Shown in pieces: positions 10,029 through 18,300 of a stretch of 64,000 nucleotides of DNA. The DNA comes from Burkholderia sp. FERM BP-3421 (GTDB lineage: Bacteria > Pseudomonadota > Gammaproteobacteria > Burkholderiales > Burkholderiaceae), in NCBI RefSeq assembly GCF_028657905.1, contig NZ_CP117781.1, positions 2,232,001 to 2,296,000 on the forward strand, read 5' to 3'. Below the pieces are notes generated by a model that was not told where the DNA came from, made no database searches, and saw only the letters and a program-made list of their open reading frames with translations. The translations under genes were made by a program, and so were the position numbers. The stretch's first letter is position 1. Each line of letters starts with the position of its first letter.

Positions 10029-10109
10029 CTATGGACGTAACGAACCACGGCGCGATGGAATGTCGGCGTGGTGGTGATGAAGCGCGATGCGCATATCGAA
10101 GGTGTCCAT
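10029..10109 (-). CDS. Histidine leader peptide
   Basis: This 26-codon reading frame begins MDTFDMRIAL, continues with four consecutive histidine codons (residues 11-14, positions 10068-10079) and ends with a TAG about 50 nt before the attenuator hairpin. A GGGAG site sits 9 nt before its ATG. In known attenuators (his, thr, leu operons) a ribosome stalled at the cognate codons allows an antiterminator to form. The same logic fits here for histidine starvation. It is too short to be found as a normal gene; the evidence is codon content, spacing and the downstream terminator. Confidence 0.85.
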   Translation of the reverse strand: MDTFDMRIALHHHHADIPSRRGSLRP

Positions 10110-10474
10110 GCGCCGATACTCCCATAGGCGGTTTTGCTTGTAAACCTCGCATCGTATCGGCGCGCGTCGCGCTTTTCCCCGCAATCGTCAGCGGTCGAAC
10201 GACGGCATCCCGGTATCGAAGCCGCCGCAAGCCGACGAGTCCGACGGCGGTTTCGCCACGCGTGCACGAGGCCCTGAATACCCGTGCATATATATTCAAC
10301 CCAATTTCATCAACCAAGGAACGGTTCTCGTCGAATCTTGCATTGACGGTACTTGCCAAGCCGGAGCAAAAAACCAAAAAGAACGCACGGTCACCGACAT
10401 TTCGGAATTCTTACTTAACATGGTTCTCGCTGTGCTGAAAACTTCGTGTCGATAATCTTCCCGAGGAGATCGCA
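10110..10474. other. AT-richer intergenic region with divergent promoters
   Basis: This 365-bp gap must hold the promoter of the leftward His leader and that of the rightward secreted protein. Positions about 10280-10460 are much more AT-rich than the genome, with ATATATATTC and runs of A, suggesting imported DNA. GATAAT at about 10451 could be a -10 for the rightward gene, but no good -35 is seen at 17 bp. Confidence 0.4.
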
Positions 10475-11326
10475 ATGTCGAGATTTTCCATTTCGCATAT
10501 GAAGTCAATCTGCCTGAGTATTGCCTGCACCACCGTATTGCTGTGCCAGGCCCCGCAGACTTTCGCCGCCGGCGAGCCGTCGAATCTTCTTCCGAACGCG
10601 GGCTACGATTACGCCGCGTCTCAAAGAATCGCCGCCCATGCGCTGACGGGTAAGGATGCGCTGAGGGAATTGCTGCGGAAGTACGACCTGTACCAGCGCG
10701 CCGTTGCCGACAAATCGGGATTGAGCCCGTTCGACAGTGCGAGCGATGAAGTCGCGGCCAGCTACAACAAGGTGATCGCTACCGGCGCGGAGGATCGTTT
10801 GGCAAGCCAGAACGCCGATCAGGCCGGTTCCTCCCCGGGCGACATCCTCACCTACACCTGGCTGGAACGCGGTGAATATCAAACAAGATCGCTTATATAT
10901 GGCGCTGGAGCTGGCGCTAACGCCTGGAATGAATACAAGCCGCTGAGCGGCGTATTGAACACGGGCATCACCCGGAAGGCAGTGAAAGCCGGCAGCGTCA
11001 ATGCGGCCGCGAGCACCAATACAACCGATCTGTTTGGAATCCAATTCCGCTCCAGTACCGTAGTTCAATACATCGGCAATACCGGCGCCGGCACACGGGA
11101 CTACAACGTGACGTTCACGAGAGGCACCAACACGATCAACGTCACCATCCCGCTGACCAAGAAAATCGCTGCCTTGTATTTGCAAGGCGTCACCGTTCTT
11201 GGCACGACTCAGGTATATGGGATTGGCACGAGTGTTCTGGTGGTCCAGCTTTCATGGAACGGCTCCGAGCCGCTCGGTGGCGGCGCGAACGTGCTGGTTG
11301 TTTACAGCGACGCCGCTTGCCCGTGA
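10475..11326 (+). CDS. Secreted hypothetical protein
   Basis: I do not recognise this 283-residue protein. It has a signal peptide (MKSICLSIACTTVLLCQAPQTFAAG from residue 9, cleaved after FAA). The mature protein is rich in Ala, Thr, Asn and Gly, and a C-terminal half of alternating strands (FTRGTNTINVTIPLTKKIAALYL) suggests a beta fold. The start at 10475 has GAGGAG at a good distance. Base composition is less GC-rich than its neighbours, hinting at transfer. No linked secretion or enzyme gene indicates a role. Confidence 0.65.
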   Translation: MSRFSISHMKSICLSIACTTVLLCQAPQTFAAGEPSNLLPNAGYDYAASQRIAAHALTGKDALRELLRKYDLYQRAVADKSGLSPFDSASDEVAASYNKVIATGAEDRLASQNADQAGSSPGDILTYTWLERGEYQTRSLIYGAGAGANAWNEYKPLSGVLNTGITRKAVKAGSVNAAASTNTTDLFGIQFRSSTVVQYIGNTGAGTRDYNVTFTRGTNTINVTIPLTKKIAALYLQGVTVLGTTQVYGIGTSVLVVQLSWNGSEPLGGGANVLVVYSDAACP

Positions 11327-11422
11327 TGCCGTGTCAGCCGAGCCAGGCACGCGTCCTGCCGCCGTAAGCGGCAGATACGCCGACGGCGGCCCACATGGAC
11401 GCGCAGCATCGGGCCACCCTGC

Positions 11423-11809
11423 TCAATCCAGCGGCGGAATCCGTCCTTCGCTCAAGGTCTTCAACAGCCGCACGCGGCGGCGTTCGAGATCGGCGATCTG
11501 GCGTTCGATGGACGCGAGCCGCCTGCGTTGCGCGTCGGTGGTCTCGGTGCATGCCTTCGCGCCTTCGATCATCCGCATGCAGTCGGGAAAGGAACGGATC
11601 TCGACCAGACTGAAGCCCGTCGCGATCATGCGCTGGATCTGCCTGACCTGCGCCACGGCCGCGCGCGGAAACACCCGATAGCCGTTGCCCGCGCGCGCGG
11701 ACGTGAGCAAACCCTGTTCGTCGTAGTGACGGATCGCGCGCACGCTGACGCCGGTCGCGCGCGCGAGTGCGCCGATGCTGAGCGGGTTGGGGGTGACGGA
11801 GTCGGGCAT
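11423..11809 (-). CDS. MerR-family transcriptional regulator
   Basis: The 128-residue protein has a typical MerR winged helix (LSIGALARATGVSVRAIRHY, then EQGLLTSARAGNGYRVF). A coiled coil follows (DAQRRRLASIERQIADLERRRVRLLKTL) that mediates dimerisation. The effector region is minimal. The cysteine in MEGAKACTE-like context is single, so a metal-sensing role is not evident. Its target is not apparent, because the adjacent DNA is a degraded insertion region. Confidence 0.88.
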   Translation of the reverse strand: MPDSVTPNPLSIGALARATGVSVRAIRHYDEQGLLTSARAGNGYRVFPRAAVAQVRQIQRMIATGFSLVEIRSFPDCMRMIEGAKACTETTDAQRRRLASIERQIADLERRRVRLLKTLSEGRIPPLD

Positions 11810-11827
11810 GAGTAAGGTAACGTCTGG

Positions 11828-11930
11828 TCACATTCTCACCAACGGCCCAAAGGCGCAGGCAAGCGCTGCGAAGGCGAGATAGTTGCCCTCGAGTTTGTCG
11901 TATCGAGTGGCGACACGATGAAGATGCTCG
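11828..11930 (-). mobile_element. IS5-family transposase C-terminal remnant
   Basis: Read leftward, this stretch encodes VEHLHRVATRYDKLEGNYLA and a few more residues before a stop at 11828-11830. RVATRYDKLxxNYLA is the conserved end of IS402/IS427-type (IS5 family) DDE transposases. Nothing upstream continues the transposase: the frame joins directly to the truncated immunity gene. This is therefore a fragment left by insertion and deletion, or one edge of a decayed element. Confidence 0.75.
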
Positions 11931-11949
11931 ACCAATTCGTGCGCGCCCG

Positions 11950-11997
11950 AACAAAGAAAAGGTCATCGATGAAAACTCCAAAGTCCTCGTCCCTCAT
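11950..11997 (-). pseudogene. Truncated second copy of the GAD-like immunity gene
   Basis: The sequence starts MRDEDFGVFIDDL, almost the same as the start (MRDEDFELFIENFG) of the intact immunity gene 55 bp upstream. It then loses similarity where IS5-type transposase sequence begins. Tandem immunity genes are common at type VI effector loci. This one keeps only about 15 codons. Confidence 0.7.
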
Positions 11998-12051
11998 CTC
12001 GGCGACTTCCTCTGCAGACTATTCGTCAGTCATCTTAACGGTTGTGCTTTA

Positions 12052-12696
12052 TCAGATCGGGGTGTTCAGGAATGGGATTTTCGGCGGCGCAAGCTGCCGC
12101 AAGATCGTCAAATGAACATCCAGATTGACCTTTTTCAGATGATCGAGACTCATTTGACCACCGGCAATCAGAGCCGGCTCAAAACCATACATCTCGTTCG
12201 ACTCAAGCGGTCCGAGCTTGCCAGCAGCACGTTTGAATAGCGGCAGCTTGGCCTCGTCCTTAAAGTCACATTCGCTCAACGTTTTGGCACCGAAAAATGT
12301 CTGAACACGAAAGTCGGGATTCTTGAGCGGCCCCTTCAAGTCCTTTTCCAGAGCAATAAGAGAATGCGTCGGGCATGAAACCGTCAAGCTCGGCCCCGTT
12401 TTCTCACCCCATGCATACAACTTCCCGAACGCCGTTCGAGCGATGACGTGATAGCTGTCGACTTCTTCAAAGATCGTATCCTCCAGCCACATATCGAGAA
12501 CGTCTTCATATTCATCCGGATTCACGATCCAGAATAAGCCGTTCGAGTAGCCCGCCCAACCTTCGTCGGACCAGTACTTCAGAAGTTGATCGGGCAACTT
12601 CTTCTCGAACTTATCAATGCTTGCTTGAGGCACCTCGATACGACTCGTGGCTTCCCCAAAATTTTCGATAAACAGCTCAAAATCTTCGTCTCTCAT
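12052..12696 (-). CDS. Tdi1-type immunity protein (GAD-like plus DUF1851)
   Basis: The 214-residue cytoplasmic protein has an N-terminal GAD-like domain (EVPQASIDKFEKKLPDQLLKYW, then GLFWIVNPDEYEDVLDMWL) and a C-terminal DUF1851/T6SS_Tdi1_C domain (about residues 85-214). This pair is typical of immunity proteins that neutralise type VI toxins such as Tde1-type effectors. It overlaps by 4 nt the 3' end of the preceding short reading frame, as effector-immunity pairs often do. The codons are less GC-rich than core genes. The cognate toxin is largely lost here, so it may now serve as an orphan immunity gene. Confidence 0.8.
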   Translation of the reverse strand: MRDEDFELFIENFGEATSRIEVPQASIDKFEKKLPDQLLKYWSDEGWAGYSNGLFWIVNPDEYEDVLDMWLEDTIFEEVDSYHVIARTAFGKLYAWGEKTGPSLTVSCPTHSLIALEKDLKGPLKNPDFRVQTFFGAKTLSECDFKDEAKLPLFKRAAGKLGPLESNEMYGFEPALIAGGQMSLDHLKKVNLDVHLTILRQLAPPKIPFLNTPI

Positions 12697-12968
12697 CTCA
12701 TTCCCTTTCCGCGACAAGGCTCTAGCTTGACGTTCATCAAGGCGTCACCCTTACCGCTCGAAATGGCGTCCTTCGCCCCTCCCTCCATGGTTGAGAGGCG
12801 ATCGCCCTGGTTCCAACTCCCACCAATCGAGGAATTGACACTCGAGCTTCCCATGCGAGTCGGATCTGGATGCGCCCAGCCACCTGCAACCATATCTGGC
12901 TCATGCAGCGCTGCAAGCTTGCTTGCAACTGTATTGGCTCGCTCGCCGCAGTCATAGCTTACCGTCAA
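12693..12968 (-). pseudogene. Probable type VI effector C-terminal remnant
   Basis: This frame of about 91 codons ends at the immunity gene start (4-nt overlap) and overlaps the vgrG fragment at its other end in a different frame. It carries SYDCGERANTVASKLAALHE and a Gly/Ser-rich middle. I recognise no toxin family. Its place between VgrG and a Tdi1-type immunity gene argues that it is the surviving end of the effector. The composition is unlike core genes. Confidence 0.5.
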
Positions 12969-13056
12969 GAAAAATCACGACCACCTCATTACCGATCTGC
13001 GGAATCTGAATCATTCCGAATCCGCTAGCGGCCCAAGGCTGCCCCCCGTATCGACG
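12955..13056 (-). pseudogene. vgrG fragment (type VI spike)
   Basis: Read leftward, the sequence gives GGQPWAASGFGMIQIPQIG followed by NEVVVIFLDG. This is the gp5/OB-fold signature of VgrG spike proteins (PWA..G.G...IPRIGxEVxVxFLDGDPDRP). The frame closes immediately after, before the usual DPDRP, and joins the effector remnant. Upstream it abuts IS5-type sequence. Only about 34 codons remain. Confidence 0.8.
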
Positions 13057-13113
13057 TACGACTCACTGCTTAACTGGCTACAAAATGCCGCCTCAGGTCA
13101 CATTTGCCGGCAA

Positions 13114-13262
13114 TCACCACGCCCGTGCGCAGATCCTTGGCAAATCGCGCCACGGGCAGCCCGTTCGGTCGATCCAGAGAACAGCTTCGACAAACCAACG
13201 ATTGTCCGCCTCCACACGTCCTGGATCGCCGTCCTTGCCCAGCAAAACCGATTCGATTTACG
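13114..13262 (-). mobile_element. IS5-family orfA N-terminal remnant
   Basis: Read leftward, the sequence encodes LLGKDGDPGRVEADNRWF and VEAVLWIDRTGCPWRDLP, the conserved N-terminal part of IS427/IS402-group transposase orfA. An in-frame TAA sits where the family has an ordinary codon just before IESVLLGK. The frame ends early at 13114. With the C-terminal transposase piece at 11828-11930, this brackets the degraded type VI locus. Confidence 0.75.
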
Positions 13263-13424
13263 CCCATACCTCGCCACTCAGGAACGTTCGAATCACCTTG
13301 ACTAGCTTGTGCAAAAGACAAAACTCATCGAATGTAAACCGGCACTAACACCTTTTCGCTTGACCCTCACATGGGCGTGAGGGTTGAGAGTGGGGCTCCT
13401 CGTCATCCGAATGGAATCCCGCTC

Positions 13425-14337
13425 ATGTTCTCCCGTCTCTTCTCTTCAAGGCTCCTCGCCCTGCTTACCCTGGGCGCGTTGATGGTCGCGTCAACGGCGG
13501 CCAGCGCCCAGCCCCCCGACCCGGACCTGGACAGTCACCGCGCCGGGCGGCGTGACGCTCGCCGTGCAGGAAGCCGGCAACCCCGACGGCCCGAGCATCA
13601 TCCTGATCCACGGGCTGCTCGGCAGCCGTTTGAACTGGGATGCACAACTGAACAGCGCTCAACTGCGGCGCTATCGCCTGATCACCTACGATCTTCGCGG
13701 CCACGGGCTCTCGGACAAGCCGGCCGGCCTCGACGCCTACCGCGACGGACGCCGCTGGGCCGACGATCTGGCGGCCATCATCCGGGCCTCGCACGCGCGC
13801 CGCCCGGTTCTGGTCGGCTGGTCGCTCGGCGGCGCGGTCATCTCGAACTATCTCGCGGCCCACGGCGACGGCGAAATCGCCGGCGCGGTGTACGTCGACG
13901 GCGTGATCGAACTGAAGCCCGATCAGATCGCGCCGCATCAGCAGGTGTATCGCGACATGACGTCCGCGGACCTGAAGACGCATCTCGACGGCGAGCGCGC
14001 GTTTCTCGAACGCTGCTTCCACACGCTGCCGGACCCGGCCACTTTCGCGCGATTGCAGGCGAGCGCCGCGATGGCGTCGTGGGATATGCAGCGCGCGGTG
14101 CCGTCGATGAGCGTCGATGCCTCCGGGGGGCTTGCCCGGGCCAAGGCGCCGATTCTGCTGATCTACGGTGCGGAGGATGCGCTGGTGAACCCGGGGCCCG
14201 CGATCGCCCGGGCCAAGGCGTTGAATCCGCGCGTCCGCAGCCTGCTGTATCCGGATGTGGGGCATGCGCCGTTCGTCGAAGCGCCGGATCGCTTCAATCG
14301 CGACCTGGCGGGATTTGTCGACGCGGCGGCGCGCTGA
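13425..14337 (+). pseudogene. Exported alpha/beta hydrolase, frameshifted
   Basis: A signal peptide (MFSRLFSSRLLALLTLGALM...ASA) leads into an alpha/beta hydrolase of about 303 residues. Visible motifs are the oxyanion HGLLGSRLNW, the nucleophile elbow GWSLGG (Ser), YGAEDALV (Asp) and GHAPF (His), a complete catalytic triad. Signal peptide and body are in different frames. The break lies in the C6 run 13512-13517; one C fewer joins QPPTRTWTVTAPGGVTLAVQ. Such enzymes hydrolyse small esters or haloalkanes; the substrate is unknown. Confidence 0.82.
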
Positions 14338-14488
14338 GGGAATGCGCCGCGGCATCCGGTCCGATCGACGCCCCGCGCCTCGCTCAGGCCGCCTGATTGT
14401 TTTCCGGATTCCCATCGCGCCCCCAACGCGCGACAATCCCCCAGCCGGCCCCAATCCGGCCCTGGCTTCCCCTTCCCCCGGAGATTGC

Positions 14489-15286
14489 ATGAAACCGCTG
14501 TCCGTCCTGTTTTCCACCTGCTGCGCGGCTGTCGCGCTGAGCCTCGCCGCCCCGGCCGCGCATGCGGCCGACACGCTCGATTCCGTCAAATCGAGCGGTG
14601 TGCTGAAGATCGGCATCGAGGGCACCTACCCGCCGTTCGGCTATCGCAATGAAAAGGGCGAACTCGAGGGCTTCGACATCGACGTCGCGCGCGCGCTCGC
14701 CGCGCGGCTCGGCGTGAAGCCGCAGTTCATCGCGGTCGAATGGAGCGGGATCATCGCGGGCCTCCAGGCCGGCAAGTTCGACGTGATCGTCAATCAGGTG
14801 ACGATCACGCCGCAGCGCCGCGAGGCGATCGATTTCAGCCAGCCCTACCTGTATTCCGCCGCGCAGCTGATCCAGCGCGCCGACGATCCGCACGACTACG
14901 GCGCGCCCGGCGCGCTGAACGGCCGGAAGATCGGCGTGACGCTCGGCACCAATTTCGCCGACCTCGCGAAGACGATTCCCGGCGTCACCGTGCTCACCTA
15001 CCCCGGCGCGCCCGAAAAGCTGCGCGACGTGGCCGCCAAACGCGTCGACGCGAGCATGGACGACCGCCTCATGCTGCCCTACCTGATCAAGACCTCGAAC
15101 CTGCCGCTGAAACCGGGCGCGACGGTCAAGGGCGGGGAGACGCAGATGGGCATCCCGGTCCGCAAGGGCAATCCGAAATTCTCGGCGGCCGTCGACAACG
15201 CGCTCAATACGCTGCGCCAGGACGGCACGCTCACGAAAATCTCGGTGCGCTGGTTCGGCGCGGACTATACGAAGCCGGGCGCATAA
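14489..15286 (+). CDS. Periplasmic amino-acid-binding protein (ABC transporter)
   Basis: The 265-residue protein has a signal peptide (ending AAHAAD) and the family-3 solute-binding fold: LKIGIEGTYPPFGYRNEKGE, LEGFDIDVARALA, then FDVIVNQVTITPQRREAIDFS. It resembles cystine/polar amino-acid receptors of the FliY type. It would deliver ligand to an ABC permease, but no permease or ATPase gene is adjacent, so it is an orphan receptor here. The ATG at 14489 follows a GGAGA site. Confidence 0.88.
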   Translation: MKPLSVLFSTCCAAVALSLAAPAAHAADTLDSVKSSGVLKIGIEGTYPPFGYRNEKGELEGFDIDVARALAARLGVKPQFIAVEWSGIIAGLQAGKFDVIVNQVTITPQRREAIDFSQPYLYSAAQLIQRADDPHDYGAPGALNGRKIGVTLGTNFADLAKTIPGVTVLTYPGAPEKLRDVAAKRVDASMDDRLMLPYLIKTSNLPLKPGATVKGGETQMGIPVRKGNPKFSAAVDNALNTLRQDGTLTKISVRWFGADYTKPGA

Positions 15287-15296
15287 GCGCCCGCCC

Positions 15297-15323
15297 GCGG
15301 CGCGCGATCGATCCGCGCGCCGC
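15297..15323. terminator. Bidirectional hairpin between convergent genes
   Basis: GCGGCGCGCG and CGCGCGCCGC form a perfect 10-bp stem around a 7-nt ATCGATC loop, between the ends of the rightward binding-protein gene and the leftward RTX gene. A second pair of GCCCGGGC palindromes follows at 15330-15361. There is no T-tract, so efficiency is uncertain. Confidence 0.5.
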
Positions 15324-15368
15324 CTCGACGCCCGGGCCGCCGGACCCGCGCGCGCCCGGGCCGCTTCG

Positions 15369-18300
15369 TCAGGGCTTCTGCCAGCTTGCCGCCAGCACCG
15401 GCCCGAGTTGCTGCGCGATGGCGGCCGGCAAGCTCGTCTGCCCCGCCGGCGGCGGCGAGAACGCCGCCATCGCATCGACCAGATTCGCCACGCGCGTATC
15501 GTTCAGCACCTTGCCGTCGCCGGCCTCGAGCGTGTGCACGTGGCCGGAGCCGCTGTACCAGCCGTTCAGGGTCAGCGCGTCGGTGGTGCCGATCACGTCC
15601 ACTTCGAGGTTGTTGCCCACGCGGCGCAGCCACAGCTGGTCGCTCGCGACGCCGCTGCCGAAACGCACCACGTCCTGATTCAATCCGCCCGACTTGCTGG
15701 GCGTCTCCGTCAACGATACGCGCCCGGTGCCCGGATTCACGATGAACGTGTCGATGCCCGCGCCGGCGTTCAGCGTGTTGTTCCTGCCCACCGTGATCGT
15801 GTCGTTGAGGTTGCCCGCGTTGATGGTGTCGCCCGTCGCGCCGACGATCCGGTTGTTCACGCCCTGCAAACCGTTCAGATACTGGTTGCCCGTGCTCGTA
15901 TCCGTGAACACCAGCCGGTCCGCCACCGCCGCGTAGTTCCAGCTCGTGCCGTCCGCGAACATCAGCTTCGGCCGGTTCGCGCCCTGGCTGAAGTAGCCGG
16001 TGATCTTCAGCTGATCGCCGCCGCCGAAGCCCAGGATCAGGTTGTTCTGCAAGTCGCGCGTGATCTGCGTCGCCTCCGCCGCGATGCCCGCGCCCAGCTG
16101 CACCACGTCCTGGTTCACGCCGCCCGACTTGCTTGACGTCTCGTTCAACACCACCTGCCCCAGGCCCTTGCCGACGATGAACGTATCGACGCCCGCCCCC
16201 GCATTCAGCGTATTGTTCCTGCCCGCCGTGATCGTGTCGTTCAGGTTGCCCGCGTTGAGGGTGTCGCCCGCCGCGCCGACGATCCGGTTGTTCACGCCTT
16301 GCAGGCCGTTCAGGTACTGGTTGCCCGCGCCCGTGTCCGTGAACACCAGTTGATCCGCGATCGTCGCGTAGCTCCAGTTCGTGCCATCCGCGAACACCAG
16401 CTTCGGCCGGCTCGACGCCTGGCTGAAGTAGTTGGTGATCTTCAACTGGTCGCCGCCGCCGAAGCTCAGGATCAGGTTGTTCTGCAGATCGCGCGCGATC
16501 TGCGTGCCGGCGGCCGTGATGCCCGCGCCCAGCTGCACGACATCCTGGTTCGCGCCGCCCGACTTGCTCGACGTTTCGTTCAGCGTCACCAGTCCCAATC
16601 CCTTGTTGACGATGAACGTATCGACGCCCGCGCCGGCATTCAACGTATTGTTCCTGCCCGCCGTGATCGTATCGTTCAGGTTGCCGGCGTTGAGGGTGTC
16701 GCCCGCCGCGCCGACGATCCGGTTGTTCACGCCCTGCAAACCGTTCAGGTACTGGTTGCCTGCGCTCGTATCCGTAAACACCAGTTGGTCCGTGATCGTC
16801 GCGTAGCTCCAGTTCGCGCCGTCCGCGAACACCAGCTTCGGCCGGCTCGACGCCTGGCTGAAGTAGTTGGTGATCTTCAGCTGGTCGCCGCCGCCGAAGC
16901 CCAGGATCAGGTTGTTCTGCAAATCGCGCGTGATTTGCGTGCCCGCCGCCGTGATGCCCGCGCCCAACTGCACGACATCCTGGTTCGCGCCGCCCGACTT
17001 GCTCGACGTCTCGTTGAGCGTCACCTGCCCCAGGCCCTTGTTGATGATGAACGTATCGACGCCCGCGCCGGCATTCAGCGTGTTGTTCCTGCCCGCCGTG
17101 ATCGTGTCGTTCAGGTTGCCGGCATTGAGGGTGTCGCCCGCCGCCCCGACGATCCGGTTGTTCACGCCTTGCAGGCCGCTCAGAGACTGGTTGCCCGCGC
17201 TCGTATCCGTGAACACCAACCGGTCCGTCACCGACGTGTAGTTCCAGCTCGTGCCATCCGCGAACACCAGCTTCGGCCGGCTCGACGCCTGGCTGAAGTA
17301 GTTGGTGATCTTCAGCTGGTCGCCGTCGCCGAAGCCCAGGATCAGGTTGTTCTGCAAATCGCGCGTGACCTGCGTGCCCGCCGCCGCGATGCCCGCGCCC
17401 AGCTGCACCACGTCGCGGTTCGCCCCTCCGGACTTGCTCGACGATTCGTTCAGCACGACCGTTCCCAGGCCCTTGCCGATGACAAACGTATCGATGCCCG
17501 CGCCGGCATTCAGCGTGTTGTTCCTGCCCGCCGTGATCGTGTCGTTCAGGTTGCCCGCGTTGAGGGTGTCGCCCGCCGCCCCGACGATCCGATTGTTCAC
17601 GCCCTGCAAACCGTTCAGGTACTGGTTGCCCGCGCTCGTATCCGTGAACACCAGTTGATCGGTCATCGACAGATAGTCCCAGTTCGTACCGTCTGCGAAC
17701 ACGATCGCCGGCCGGTTCACGCTCTGGCCGAAGTAGTTGGTGATCTTCAGCTGGTCGCCGCCGCCGAAGCCCAGGATCAGGTTGTTCTGCAAGTCGCGCG
17801 TGATCTGCGTGCCCGCCGCCGTGATGCCCGCGCCCAGCTGCACGACATCCTGGTTCTCGCCGCCCGACTTGCTCGACGTCTCGTTCAGCGTCACCAGTCC
17901 CAGGCCCTTGTTGACGATGAACGTATCGATACCCGCGCCGGCGTTCAGCGTATTGTTCCTGCCCGCCGTGATCGTGTCGTTCAGGTTGCCGGCGTTGAGG
18001 GTGTCGCCCGCCGCCCCGACGATCCGGTTGTTCACGCCCTGCAAACCGTTCAGGTACTGGTTGCCCGCGCTCGTATCCGTGAACACCAGTTGGTCCGTGA
18101 TCGTCGCGTAGTTCCAGTTCGTGCCGTCTGCGAACACGATCGCCGGCCGGTTCGCGCTCTGGCTGAAGTAGCCGGTGATCTTCAGCTGATCGCCGTCGCC
18201 GAAGCTCAGGATCAGGTTGTTCTGCAAGTCGCGCGTGATCTGCGTCGCCTCCGCCGTGATGCCCGCGCCCAGTTGCACGACATCCTGGTTCTCGCCGCCC

